Positions 1 to 9,800 of a stretch of 64,000 nucleotides of DNA are shown here, one piece after another. Source of the DNA: Amycolatopsis suaedae (GTDB lineage: Bacteria > Actinomycetota > Actinomycetes > Mycobacteriales > Pseudonocardiaceae); the NCBI RefSeq assembly GCF_004214935.1, contig NZ_SFCC01000014.1, positions 186,001 to 250,000 on the forward strand, written 5' to 3'. A program made the position numbers and the translations under genes. The notes below the pieces were generated by a model, which was not told the origin of the DNA, ran no database searches, and was given only the letters and a program-made list of their open reading frames with translations. Within the stretch, counting starts at the first letter, position 1. Every line of letters begins with the position of its first letter.

Positions 1-1364
1 AACACCCCGGCCGTTTCGTGCTCGTCGACGCCGACACCGGTGCGCCGGACGTCGCGGCGGCGGTGGCCACCGGGGAACCCCACGTCTCGATGCGAGGCGG
101 TGTGCCGCACATGCCGAGACTGACGAAGACCACCGGGCAGCCACGAACCATCGACCCCGACGGCACCGTCCTGGTCGTCGGCGGCACCGGCGGGCTCGGC
201 AGCCACGTGGCCCGGCACCTCGTCGCCGCACACGGCGTGCGGCGTCTGCTGCTGGTGTCCAGGGGAGGCGCGGCCGCCCCCGGCCTGACCGCGGAACTCA
301 CCGAAGCGGGCGCCGAGGTGACCGTCGCGGCCTGTGACGCGGCCGATCCCGTTGCCCTGCGCGGAGTCCTAGGCGGGGTGGAGCGCCTCACCGCCGTCGT
401 GCACGCCGCGGGCGTCCTCGACGACGGGCTCGTCGAAACCATGACACCCGAGCGCGTCGAGACCGTGCTGAGGTCCAAGGTGGATGTCGCGGTCGCGTTA
501 CGGGAAGCGACCGCCGGTCACGACCTCGACGCGTTCGTGTTGTTCTCCTCCGCCGCGGGCACCCTCGGCTCGCCGGGCCAGGCCAACTACGCCGCGGCCA
601 ACGCCGCACTGGACGCGCTCGCCGCGCACTGGCGAAGGACCGGCCTGCCCGTGACCTCCATCGGCTGGGGTCCCTGGGCCACCGGTGGCATGACCGACCA
701 GCTGGCGGACGGCTGGGAACGCCGGATGGCCAGGAGCGGAATGCTTCCGCTGTCCGTCGACCAGGGGCTCGCCCTGTTCGACCTGGCCATCGGCGGCGAC
801 GACGCGGTCGTGCTGGCCGCCCGCTTCGGTCCCGCCGGACCGCCGCGACGGCGGCGTACCGCGTCCCGTGGCGACGGGACTCCTGCGCTGGCGCAACTCC
901 CCGCCGCACGGCGGGACGCGGCGGTCGGCGAACTGGTCCGTGCCGAGGTGGCCGTGGTGCTCGGCTACGCCCCAGGGGCCGTCGTCGATCCGGCGCGTCC
1001 GTTCAAGGACCTCGGGTTCGACTCGCTCCTGGCGGTGGAACTACGCAACCGGCTGAGCGCGGCGACCGGCCTGCGGCTGCCCGCGACGCTGGTGTTCGAC
1101 CACCCCACCACGGCCGACCTCGTCGAGTACCTGCGGGCGGAACTCACCGGTGACGAACCCGCAGGCGACGCGCTCCACGCCCACGTCGACCGGCTCGACG
1201 AGGCACTCGGCCTGCTCGAAGGGGACGACGGCACCCGGGCGGCCCTCGTTGCCCGGTTGCGGGCACTCGTCACCAGACACACCGCCGGGACGGCGGGTGC
1301 GGACAAGCTCGCGACCACAACGGACGACGAGATGTTCGCCCTCATCGACGGCGCACTCGGCTGA
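1..1364 (+). CDS. Type I PKS, C-terminal part (KR-ACP-docking), 5' end outside the window
   Basis: The reading frame is open from the first bases (codons in phase with position 3), so the gene starts upstream. What remains is the end of an extension module. A ketoreductase begins near 180 with a GGTGGLG nucleotide-binding motif, has a GVLDDG motif typical of B-type ketoreductases, and an active-site Tyr codon at 588 in NYAAAN. An ACP follows with its phosphopantetheine Ser codon at 1023 in GFDSLLAV. The last 60 or so residues form a helical, charged tail like PKS C-terminal docking domains, so the chain is passed to another protein, probably the PKS starting at 6826. A TTA codon at 498 hints at bldA-type control. 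KS, AT and any DH/ER of this module lie outside the window. Confidence 0.93.
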   Translation, partial: HPGRFVLVDADTGAPDVAAAVATGEPHVSMRGGVPHMPRLTKTTGQPRTIDPDGTVLVVGGTGGLGSHVARHLVAAHGVRRLLLVSRGGAAAPGLTAELTEAGAEVTVAACDAADPVALRGVLGGVERLTAVVHAAGVLDDGLVETMTPERVETVLRSKVDVAVALREATAGHDLDAFVLFSSAAGTLGSPGQANYAAANAALDALAAHWRRTGLPVTSIGWGPWATGGMTDQLADGWERRMARSGMLPLSVDQGLALFDLAIGGDDAVVLAARFGPAGPPRRRRTASRGDGTPALAQLPAARRDAAVGELVRAEVAVVLGYAPGAVVDPARPFKDLGFDSLLAVELRNRLSAATGLRLPATLVFDHPTTADLVEYLRAELTGDEPAGDALHAHVDRLDEALGLLEGDDGTRAALVARLRALVTRHTAGTAGADKLATTTDDEMFALIDGALG

Positions 1365-1381
1365 CCGGATAGGAGATCTCG

Positions 1382-2644
1382 GTGCGAGTCCTGTTCACCT
1401 CGTTCGCGCTCGACGCGCACTTCCTCGGCTCCGTGCCGCTGGCGTGGGCGCTACGGGCCGCGGGCCACGACGTGCGGGTGGCGAGCCAGCCCGCGCTCAC
1501 CGTGACCATCACCCAGGCCGGGCTGAGCGCCGTGCCGGTCGGCGACAACACCTCACTCGGCGGCGCGCTGACCGCGAAGACCGGCGCGTCCGGCGCGTCC
1601 TGGCACTCCGTCGACTTCGACCCCGGACGCCCCGAGGTGCACACGTGGGAGTTCGCCTCCGCATTGCACGCGGTGTTGCCCGCCGAGCTGTTCGCCGGGC
1701 TCAACGACGACACGATGATCGACGACCTGGTGCGGTTCGCCCGGTACTGGCGGCCGGATCTGGTGATCTGGGAACCGTTCACGTTCGCGGGCGGTATCGC
1801 GGCCAAGGCGGCGGGCGCCGCCCACGCACGCCTGCTGTGGGGGGCGGATCTGTTCGGGGACCAGCGAACGGCGTTCCTGTCGCACCTGGCCGACCGCCCC
1901 GAGGCTGAGGACCCGATGGCGGCCTGGCTGTCACCCGTGCTCGACCGGTACGGCCTGGTGTTCGATGAGACCTCCGTGCGTGGGCAGTGGACGATCGACC
2001 AGATGCCCGCGAGTATCCGCCTGCCACTCGGCGAGCACACGGTGCCGATGCGGTACGTCCCCTACAACGGTGCCGCGGTCGTGCCCGGCTGGCTACGTGA
2101 GCCGCCCGGACGCCCGCGGGTGTGCGTGACCGTCGGGCTCACCGCCAGGGACGGCGCGGACTACCTCGTCGGCTCGCTCGCCGGGCTCTTCGACGCGCTC
2201 GGTGACCTGGACGTCGAGGTGATCGCCACCCTGAACGCCGAGCAGCGGGCCCAGGCGGAGCCGTTGCCGCCGAATGTCCGCGCGGTGGACTTCGTGCCAC
2301 TGCAGGCACTGCTGCCAACCTGTTCCGCCATCGCCAACCACGGCGGAGCGGGCACCTGGTCCACGGCCGTCGCCTGCGGGGTGCCACAGTTGATCTCGCC
2401 GTCCACCTGGGACAACTTCTACCGTGCTCGCCGCACGGCGGAGCTCGGCGCCGGAATCGTGACACCACGGGACGAACTGACCCCGGACGCGTTGCGGGAC
2501 GGACTACGCCGGCTGCTCGACGACGAGCGGTTCGCCGATGGCGCGGACCGGCTCCGCGCCGAGATGACGAACGAACCGGACCCCGCCGGCGTCGTGCCCG
2601 CGCTGGAGAAGCTGACGGCCACGCACCAGGACCTGCCGCTGTGA
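1382..2644 (+). CDS. Macrolide-type glycosyltransferase (GT1, EryCIII/DesVII-like)
   Basis: A 420-residue protein with the length and sequence style of the activator-dependent deoxysugar transferases of macrolide clusters. The N-terminus has the RAAGHDVRVASQPALT pattern, and the donor-binding C-terminal half carries NHGGAGTWSTAVACGVPQ, which keeps the diphosphate-contacting HGG. It would transfer a TDP-deoxysugar onto the polyketide. The GTG start follows AGGAG at about 1371 and lies 17 bases after the PKS stop, so the two are probably co-transcribed. Its stop overlaps the next start by four bases. EryCIII-type enzymes usually need a P450-like helper; none is in this window, nor are any deoxysugar biosynthesis genes, so these would have to lie upstream or elsewhere. 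The sugar and acceptor cannot be read from the sequence. Confidence 0.88.
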   Translation: MRVLFTSFALDAHFLGSVPLAWALRAAGHDVRVASQPALTVTITQAGLSAVPVGDNTSLGGALTAKTGASGASWHSVDFDPGRPEVHTWEFASALHAVLPAELFAGLNDDTMIDDLVRFARYWRPDLVIWEPFTFAGGIAAKAAGAAHARLLWGADLFGDQRTAFLSHLADRPEAEDPMAAWLSPVLDRYGLVFDETSVRGQWTIDQMPASIRLPLGEHTVPMRYVPYNGAAVVPGWLREPPGRPRVCVTVGLTARDGADYLVGSLAGLFDALGDLDVEVIATLNAEQRAQAEPLPPNVRAVDFVPLQALLPTCSAIANHGGAGTWSTAVACGVPQLISPSTWDNFYRARRTAELGAGIVTPRDELTPDALRDGLRRLLDDERFADGADRLRAEMTNEPDPAGVVPALEKLTATHQDLPL

Positions 2645-3927
2645 ACGTGTTGATCGTCGCCGTGGGGTCGATGGGCGACCTCGTCCCCTACACCGGCCTG
2701 GCCACCCGGCTGCGGGAAGCCGGACACGCCGTCGCTGTCGCCACGTACGAACGGTTCGCGGCCGTCGTCCGGCGGACCGGTGCGGAGGTTCGGGTGATTC
2801 CCGGTGATCCGGCGGCCGAGGGGGAGTGGACCCAGGCGCCGAACTCCGCGGGAGCCATGCGCAGGATCACCTCGGGCACCGTCGCGCTGGGGGAGCACAT
2901 CTATGCCGTCGCCGAGCCGTCGGACGATCTGATCCTCCTGTGCCAGTCCGCGATCTGCGGGGTGCATGCCGCGGACCGCCTCGGCATCCCCAGCGCAGGT
3001 GTGTTCTTCGAGCCCATGCATCCGACAGCGGCGCACCCGCCGTCCTACCTCGGTACCGGGCGTTCGCTCGGCGCCGTGGGTAACCGGCTCACGGGCAGGC
3101 TGGTGCTCGCGCTGGGGGGACGGCTGATGCGCGGCCCGGTGCGGGTGCTACGCCGCAGGCTCGGACTGCCGGCACAGTCCGGACGCGCGCTCGCGGCGCG
3201 GATGGCCGACTGGCCGATCCTCCACGCCTACAGCCCGAGCGTGCTGCCCCGGCCGTCGGACTGGCCGTCCGCGCTGGACGTCACCGGCTACCTGTGGCCG
3301 TCCATCACGTCCCCGGGGTGGACACCACCCGCCGACCTCGCGGACTTCCTGGACGCGGGCGAGCCCCCGGTGTTCGTCGGGTTCGGCAGCCGGGCCATGT
3401 CGGACACGGAGTCCCGGCGCGTCGTCGGGATCGTCGAGGAGGCGCTGTCGCGTGCGGGGGTACGTGGCGTGATCCAGGCCGGGTGGGCGCGGCTCGCGGG
3501 CCGGTCGGCACACACGTTCACCATCCGGGAGACGTTGACGCCACACGACTGGCTGTTCCCCCGGATGGCCGCGGTGGTGCACCACATGGGCGCGGGCACC
3601 GCCGCCGCCGGCCTGCGTGCCGGGGTGCCCAGCGTCGGTGTCCCGATCCTGGGCGCCCAGCCGTTCTGGGCGGCCAGGATCGCGGGCCTCGGCGCGGGAC
3701 CCGCACCGGTGCCCTACCGGAAACTCTCCACGACACGGCTGGCGGACGCGATCACGGCCGCGGTGTCCTACCGGTCCTATCGGGACACCGCCGCCGCGCT
3801 GAGCGAACGTATCGCCGGTGAGGACGGTGCGGGGGCCATCGTCACCGTGCTCGACCGCCTGGTGGACGGCGATCCGACCGGGATTCCACCATCGTTTCCG
3901 CCTGGTGCGGCGGCGAAGGAGCCGTGA
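2641..3927 (+). CDS. Second glycosyltransferase (GT1, sterol-glucosyltransferase-like)
   Basis: A 428-residue GT-B fold glycosyltransferase of the other GT1 branch (UGT80/vancomycin-GT style). The N-terminal acceptor domain opens with a strand-loop containing GSMGDLVPYTGLATRLREAG. The C-terminal donor domain has VFVGFGS and HHMGAGTAAAGLRAGVPSV, followed by QPFWAARI. It starts with GTG overlapping the previous stop (GTGA), so the two transferases are translationally coupled and presumably add two sugars. It is more like the broken transferase at the right end of the window than like its own neighbour, judging by the HHxGAGT and QPFW blocks. Confidence 0.87.
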   Translation: MNVLIVAVGSMGDLVPYTGLATRLREAGHAVAVATYERFAAVVRRTGAEVRVIPGDPAAEGEWTQAPNSAGAMRRITSGTVALGEHIYAVAEPSDDLILLCQSAICGVHAADRLGIPSAGVFFEPMHPTAAHPPSYLGTGRSLGAVGNRLTGRLVLALGGRLMRGPVRVLRRRLGLPAQSGRALAARMADWPILHAYSPSVLPRPSDWPSALDVTGYLWPSITSPGWTPPADLADFLDAGEPPVFVGFGSRAMSDTESRRVVGIVEEALSRAGVRGVIQAGWARLAGRSAHTFTIRETLTPHDWLFPRMAAVVHHMGAGTAAAGLRAGVPSVGVPILGAQPFWAARIAGLGAGPAPVPYRKLSTTRLADAITAAVSYRSYRDTAAALSERIAGEDGAGAIVTVLDRLVDGDPTGIPPSFPPGAAAKEP

Positions 3928-3969
3928 TCCTTCCACCATGTGCGGATCCGATCGACCCCTGGAGTGCAC

Positions 3970-5217
3970 GTGACCTACGACGTCGAGACCCTGCGGGCGC
4001 AGTTCCCTGCACTCGCAGCGGGAAACGCCCATTTCGACGCGCCGGGCGGGCCGCAGGTGCCCCGGCCAGTCATCGATGCGATCGCCGAAGCTCTCGCGAA
4101 CCCGACCGCCAACCGGGGCGAGAACACCGCGGGTGGGCGCAACGCTGAGGAGATCGTCGTACAGGCGAGGCAGGCGCTCGCCGACTTCCTTGGCGCATAT
4201 CCGGCCGGCGTGGTGTTCGGGCGCAACGCGACACATCTCGCGTACGAGTTCTCCCGAACACTCGCCAAGACATGGATGCCCGGCGACGAGGTGGTGGTGA
4301 CCCGCCTCGACCACGAGTCCAACATCAGGCCGTGGGTGCTGGCCGCGGAGCGCGCGGGCGCGGTCGTCCGGTGGGCCGACTTCGACCCGGCAACCGGTGA
4401 ACTGACCGTGGACCACATCCGCGCCGTACTATCGGACCGTACCAGGGTCGTCGCGGTGACGGCGGCGTCCAACCTGATCGGCACCCGGCCGCCGGTGCCG
4501 GAGATCAGCAAGCTCGCGCACGAGGCGGGTGCGCTGTGCTATGTGGACGCCGCCCACTACAGCGCGCACGCGAGCGTCGACTTCGACCGGTTGGGCGCGG
4601 ACTTCGTGGCGTGTTCGGCGTACAAGTTCCTCGGGCCGCATCTCGGGGTGCTGGCCGCGCGGCCGGGGCTGCTGCACTATCTGGGGCCCGACAAGCTGGT
4701 CGCGGCGACGAATGTGGTACCGGAACGCTTCGAGTTGGGCATCCTGCCGTATGAGGCGCTGGCCGGAGTTCGCGCCACGGTCGACTTCCTCGCCTCGCTG
4801 GGCCAGGGCGGCACCCGCAGGCAACGGCTGGTGTCCGCGATGGGCGCCGTCGCGGCACACGAGGACGCGCTGCGGAGGCGGATAGAGGAGGGGCTCGCCG
4901 GGCTGCCCGGGGTGACCGTGTGGTCGAGAGCGGCGGACCGGACGCCGACATTGCTGCTGACGATCGACGGGCGCGACCCCCTTGACGCGGCCAGGTTCCT
5001 GTCAGTCCGCGACGTCGACACGGAGGCTGGGTGCTTCTACGCCGTCGACGCCGCGGCCCGGCTGGGGCTGGACCGCCGCGGTGGCCTGCGGATCGGGCTA
5101 GCCCCTTACACCAACGACGACGACGTCGACCGCCTGCTGGAAGGCCTTGCCGCGTTCGTCGACAGCCCACTGGCGCAGACGCGGATGTTGATCTCGACGA
5201 GAGGAATTCCGTCATGA
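3970..5217 (+). CDS. Cysteine-desulfurase-like PLP enzyme (class V aminotransferase fold)
   Basis: The 415-residue protein fits the cysteine-desulfurase-like branch of class V aminotransferases. It shows the N-terminal FDAPGGPQVPRPV, a Thr/His-rich cofactor pocket (GRNATHLAYEF, RLDHESN), the Asp of VDAAHYSAH that holds the PLP ring nitrogen, and the Schiff-base Lys about residue 219 in SAYKFLGPH. Family members remove sulfur from cysteine or catalyse related beta/gamma eliminations. I do not see an obvious mobile Cys loop of the SufS/IscS type, so the reaction is open. GTG 3970 was chosen because GGAG at 3961 is well spaced from it; GTG 3964 is possible. The stop overlaps the thioesterase start (ATGA), placing it firmly in the cluster operon. 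Confidence 0.82.
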   Translation: MTYDVETLRAQFPALAAGNAHFDAPGGPQVPRPVIDAIAEALANPTANRGENTAGGRNAEEIVVQARQALADFLGAYPAGVVFGRNATHLAYEFSRTLAKTWMPGDEVVVTRLDHESNIRPWVLAAERAGAVVRWADFDPATGELTVDHIRAVLSDRTRVVAVTAASNLIGTRPPVPEISKLAHEAGALCYVDAAHYSAHASVDFDRLGADFVACSAYKFLGPHLGVLAARPGLLHYLGPDKLVAATNVVPERFELGILPYEALAGVRATVDFLASLGQGGTRRQRLVSAMGAVAAHEDALRRRIEEGLAGLPGVTVWSRAADRTPTLLLTIDGRDPLDAARFLSVRDVDTEAGCFYAVDAAARLGLDRRGGLRIGLAPYTNDDDVDRLLEGLAAFVDSPLAQTRMLISTRGIPS

Positions 5218-5978
5218 CGACGTCCACGCTGGACGAGATCTGGGTCCGGCAGTTCCACCAGGATTCCGGTGCGCGGGGGAATCTGGTGTGCTTCCCGCAC
5301 GCGGGCGGCTCCGCGAGCTACTTCACGCCGCTGTCGGACCTGCTGCGGTCGGAGCTGCGGGTGCTGTCGTTGCAGTACCCCGGGCGGCAGGACCGGTTGC
5401 ACCACCCGATGCTGACGACGATCCCCGACCTGGCAGAGGGCGCGTACACCGCGCTGGAGCCGATCCTGGACGAGCCGGTCGCGTTCTTCGGGCACAGCAT
5501 GGGGGCGATGGTGGCGTTCGAGGTCGCGACGAGAATGGCGGCCAGGCGTGGCACGGCCCCGGTGGCGCTGTTCGTGTCCGGCCGGCGGGCGCCGTCACGC
5601 AGTCGTGCCGGGGAGGTCGTGCACCAGCGCGACGACGCGGGGGTCGTCGCGGAGCTGAAGGCGTTGAGCGGTACCGACAACCGGTTGCTCGACGATCCCG
5701 ACGTGGTACGGATGATCCTTCCCGCTCTGCGCGGGGACTACACCGCGGTGGAGACGTACCGGCATGAGCCGGGTCCGCCGCTCACCTGCCCGGTCGTCGG
5801 ACTGCTCGGTGAGGACGACGACAAGGCCGACCAGGACGAGGTTCGGGCGTGGGAGACGCACACCACGGCGACGTTCCGGCTGCACATGTTCCCCGGTGGG
5901 CATTTCTACCTCGATGACACGGCGAACCGGCGCGCGGTGGTGGAGATCATCACCCGCCAGCTCGCCGGAACCGCCTGA
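5214..5978 (+). CDS. Type II thioesterase (editing)
   Basis: A 254-residue alpha/beta hydrolase of the stand-alone thioesterase family that clears stalled or mis-primed acyl chains from PKS/NRPS carriers. The oxyanion region LVCFPHAGGSA, the nucleophile Ser at residue 95 in GHSMGA, an acidic GEDDD loop and the general-base His in FPGGHFYL are all present and in normal order. The ATG overlaps the preceding stop and has GAGAGGA just upstream. It is the last gene of the plus-strand operon that starts left of the window. It is the only thioesterase seen here; none of the assembly-line proteins ends in a TE domain. Confidence 0.93.
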   Translation: MTTSTLDEIWVRQFHQDSGARGNLVCFPHAGGSASYFTPLSDLLRSELRVLSLQYPGRQDRLHHPMLTTIPDLAEGAYTALEPILDEPVAFFGHSMGAMVAFEVATRMAARRGTAPVALFVSGRRAPSRSRAGEVVHQRDDAGVVAELKALSGTDNRLLDDPDVVRMILPALRGDYTAVETYRHEPGPPLTCPVVGLLGEDDDKADQDEVRAWETHTTATFRLHMFPGGHFYLDDTANRRAVVEIITRQLAGTA

Positions 5979-5981
5979 CTC

Positions 5982-6013
5982 GTGAAGGCCACCTTCACCA
6001 CGTGATACGTCAG
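5982..6013 (+). repeat. Intergenic repeat, copy 1 (GTGAAGGCCACCTTCAC element)
   Basis: Seventeen bases form a 7-bp stem with a CCA loop (GTGAAGG-CCA-CCTTCAC), followed by ACGTGATACGTCAG. The same block occurs at 12177 and, with an added complementary right arm, at 23185. It lies directly after a stop codon between convergent genes, so it may act as a terminator. The bases from 6014 to 6146 contain two near-copies of GGAGCGCGTAACTCGCGTTC but no gene that I can see. Confidence 0.7.
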
Positions 6014-6146
6014 GGCCCGGCAAAGTCTGGTGGCCGGAGCGCGTAACTCGCGTTCCGGAGCCCGTAACTCATACTGCGAGAGGTGGTTCTCACTCTGTGG
6101 TGATCGTGCCTGAGCGGTGCTTTGGCCGAGCCAGGCGCTGGGCGGC

Positions 6147-6616
6147 TCAGCCACCCCACTCGTCCAGTTCCACCGCGGGCGAGCGCAGGCCGTTGAGGGT
6201 CTCGCGGTCGAAGTCCGGACGGTCCGGGACTCCGGTGACCCGGCCCTCGATGTCATAGGCCCAGTTGTGCCAGCGGCAAGTGAAACGCCTGGCGCCGGTG
6301 CCGCTCTCGGGCACGATCCGGGCGCCCCGGTGCTGGCAGACATTGTGGAAACCGGCCAGGCCGCCGTCCTGGCGCCTTGTTATGACGATGTTCTCGCCGT
6401 TGCCCGACCACGCGTGGAAGTCGCCGGGGTTCGCGATCTGGCTCGACCGGCAGATGATCTGCCAGCTGCGGTTGAGCACGCGGATACGTTCCAGCTCATA
6501 CCGCTGCGGGTCCCGGTAGACGTCCGCGTCCAGTGTGGATGGGCCGATCGGCGGCACGCTCGGTATGCCAGGCCCGAAGCGGGCGGGCAGATCACCACGG
6601 TTGGCTGGAAAACCAC
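6147..6616 (-). pseudogene. Truncated copy of the Rieske oxygenase gene
   Basis: This is the first third of the oxygenase encoded at 12442-13620, with about nine in ten residues the same by eye. It keeps the [2Fe-2S] ligands (CQH and CRWH) but ends in a stop codon immediately after the shared DEWGG/EEWGG position, so the catalytic iron domain is gone. A one-base loss near the N-terminus (within the codons after VVFQPT, about 6597) also breaks the frame, leaving only an internal start near 6557. It sits back to back with the PKS gene, exactly as the intact copy does with the hybrid gene, so it is a relic of a segmental duplication. Confidence 0.85.
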
Positions 6617-6688
6617 TGTCGACCTCCGTCGAGTTTCGTTCACTCTCTGCTTACGCGCACCCGATGATCTGCCCGCGGTCCGGTGGGC

Positions 6689-6752
6689 GTCCATGTGGAA
6701 CCGGCGGCAGAGGTGAAGGTGGACCGGGTTTCGCCGCCGTTTCCACATGGAC
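6689..6752. promoter_or_regulatory. Inverted repeat in the divergent oxygenase-relic/PKS promoter (copy A)
   Basis: The left arm GTCCATGTGGAACCGGCGGC (6689-6708) is complementary to 6733-6752 with one mismatch and a 24-base gap. The same dyad, same gap class and same position recur at 13689-13762 in the duplicated promoter. Conservation of both arms while the surrounding bases drift suggests an operator or a paired binding site for a cluster regulator. Confidence 0.6.
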
Positions 6753-6825
6753 GGGGCCGGGGCAGAACACCGACGATTCGCGGGGCGGGGAACTGTCGTG
6801 TGTGAGTGAAGGACGGGGATGCCAG

Positions 6826-9800
6826 GTGGGCGCTGAGACCGAGGAACGGCTCCGCGGCTATCTCAAGCGGGTGACGGCCGAGCTGCTCGCGGCGCGGGAA
6901 CAGCTCGCGGACGGTGACGAGCCGATCGCCATCGTCGGCATGTCGTGCCGGTTTCCGGGCGACGTGCGGAATCCGGATGACCTGTGGCGGCTGGTGTCCC
7001 GGGGCGGTAGCGGCATCTCCGGGCTCCCCACCGACCGAGGGTGGCGGATCGACGACGGCGCGGAGGGACAGGAGAACGGCCGTCCGCTGCCACGACAAGG
7101 CGGGTTCCTCACCGACGCCACCTCCTTCGACGCCGACTTCTTCGAGATCTCCCCGCGCGAGGCTGTCGCGATGGATCCACAGCACCGGTTGCTGCTGGAG
7201 ATCGTGTGGGAGGCGCTCGAACATGCCTCGATAGCGCCGGATTCGGTGCGTGGCAGCGCGACGGGCACCTATATCGGGATGATGTCCGGCGACTACGCGA
7301 TGCCACTGACCGCCGCCGGACAGTCAGACAACTTCGGCGGGTTCCTGGTCAGCGGCAACACGAACGCGATCGCGTCCGGCCGGATCGCCTACACGCTCGG
7401 CCTGACCGGGCCCGCGGTCACCATCGACACGGCCTGTTCCTCCGGGCTGGTCGCCGTGCACGACGCGTGTCAGGCTCTGCGTCGTGGCGACGTGTCGCTG
7501 GCGCTGGCCGGCGGGGTCGCGGTGATGTCGACGCCCACACTGCTCGTGGAGTTCAACCGGCAGGGCGGCCTCGCGGCGGACGGCCGGTGCAAGCCGTTCG
7601 CCGCCGCGGCGGACGGGACCGCGTTCGCCGACGGCGCGGGTATGCTTGTACTGCAACGGCTTTCGGACGCCCTGCGGGACGGGCGCGACGTGCTCGCGGT
7701 GATCCGGGGCAGCGCGGTGAACCAGGACGGGACGTCGAACGGGCTGCTCGCGCCGAACGGTGCCGCGCAACGTCAGGTGATCGCACGGGCACTCGACGCG
7801 GCCGGACTGACCGCGGACCAGGTCGATGCCGTGGAGGCACACGGAACCGGGACGCCGCTGGGCGATCCGATCGAGGCGCAGGCGTTGATCGCCACCTACG
7901 GGCAGCGACGGGCGCGGCCGTTGTACCTCGGGTCGGTCAAGTCGAACATCGGCCACACCCAGGCCGCGGCCGGCATCGCCGGGGTGATCAAGATGGTGCT
8001 CGCGATGCGGCACGGTGTGCTGCCGCCGAGTATCGGGGTCGACGAGCCGACGCCGCACGTGGACTGGTCCGCGGGGGAAGTCCGGCTGGTGACCGGGACG
8101 ACCCCGTGGCCGGCGACGGACGCACCCCGCCGGGCCGGTGTGTCGTCGTTCAGCCTGAGTGGCACCAATGCGCACGCGGTGCTCGAGGAAGCGCCCACGC
8201 CGGACGAGCCCGATGCGCCCGGGACGGCGCTGCCCGCGGTGCCCTGGGTGCTGTCCGCGAAGTCCGCGACCGCACTGCGCGCGCAGGCCCGCCGGCTGTT
8301 GTCCATCGACGAGTCCGCCGCGGACGTCGGGTTGTCCCTCGCAACCGGCCGGGCCGCGCTGCGGCATCGTGCGGTGGTTGTGGGCTCGGACCAGGCCGAG
8401 CTGCACGCCGGGCTCACGGCCCTGGTCGAGAGTTCCTCCGCGGTGAACCTCGTTGAGGGCACTGTGCCCGCCTCGGACGGTCCCGGACCGGTGTTCGTGT
8501 TTCCGGGTCAGGGGCAGCAGTGGTGTGGGATGGCGGTGTCGTTGTTGGGGTCGTCGCCGGTGTTTGCGGCGAAGGTCGCTGAGTGTGTGGCGGCTTTTGA
8601 GCCGTTTGTGGGTTTTTCGTTGTGGGATGTGTTGTGGGGTCGTGCGGGTGCGCGGGGTTTGGATTGTGATGAGGTTGTTCAGCCGGTTTTGTTTACGGTG
8701 ATGGTGTCGTTGGCGGGGTTGTGGCGGTCGTGGGGTGTGGTGCCGTCTGCTGTGGTGGGGCATTCGCAGGGGGAGATCGCGGCGGCGTGTGTGGCGGGTG
8801 TGTTGTCGGTGGAGGATGCTGCTCGTTTGGTGGCGGTGCGTGCGGGGTTGTTGGGGTCGTTGGCTGGACGTGGCGGGATGGTGTCGCTCGCGTGCTCGGC
8901 GGCGGATGCGGAGAGTGTGCTGGAGCGGTGGCGTGGGCGGTTGGGGGTTGCGGCGGGGAATGGGCCGGTGTCGACCTCGGTGTCGGGTGATGTGGGCGCG
9001 GTGGAGGAGTTGCTGGCGTGGTGTGAGGTGGAGGGTGTTCGGGCGCGGCGGATTCCGATCGAGTACGCCTCGCATTCGGTGCAGGTGGATGTGATCGAAG
9101 AGGATCTGGTGGCGGGGTTGGGTTGGTTGTCGCCGTCGGTTGGTGAGGTGTCGTTCTACTCGACTGTGACCGGTGGGCTGATGGACGGGGCTGAGCTAGG
9201 GGCGCGGTATTGGTTTGAGAATGTGCGGCGGCCGGTGGATTTTGTGGGTGCGGTGTCGTCGTTGGTGGCTGATGGCTATCGGTCCTTCGTGGAATGCGGC
9301 GCGCACCCCGTGCTGTCCATGGGACTGCAGGGGCTGATCGACGAGGCCGGGGTGGATGCCGCCGTGGTCGGCACCCTTCGCCGTGGCGACGGCACCCTCA
9401 CCCGCGCGCTCACCTCGCTAGCCGAGGCCTACGTCCAGGGCCTTCCCGCCGACTGGCCTGCGGTGTTCGCGGGCACCGGCGCGCGGCGGGTACCGCTGCC
9501 GACCTATCCCTTCCAGCGCAACAGATTCTGGATCGACCAGCCCGCCCCCAGGACGGCCTCGGCCGGACACCCACTGCTCGGTGTCGCCATGGCCCTGGCC
9601 AACGGCGACGGTCACGTGCTGGCCGGACGGATCTCCCGCGCCGACCACCCATGGCTCGCCGACCACGCCATCGCGGACACCGTCCTCCTGCCCGGCACGG
9701 TGTGGGTGGAGCTCGCCGCACACATCGGCGGGGTCGAGGAGCTGACGCTGCGGGCGCCGCTGGTGCTCCAGGACGACGGCGTCCACGCCCTCCAGGTGAT

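Noticed and set aside
1382-2644. EryCII-type P450-like activator partner
   Set aside because: Nothing with P450 helical motifs lies next to the transferase; the upstream neighbour is a PKS and the downstream one a second transferase.
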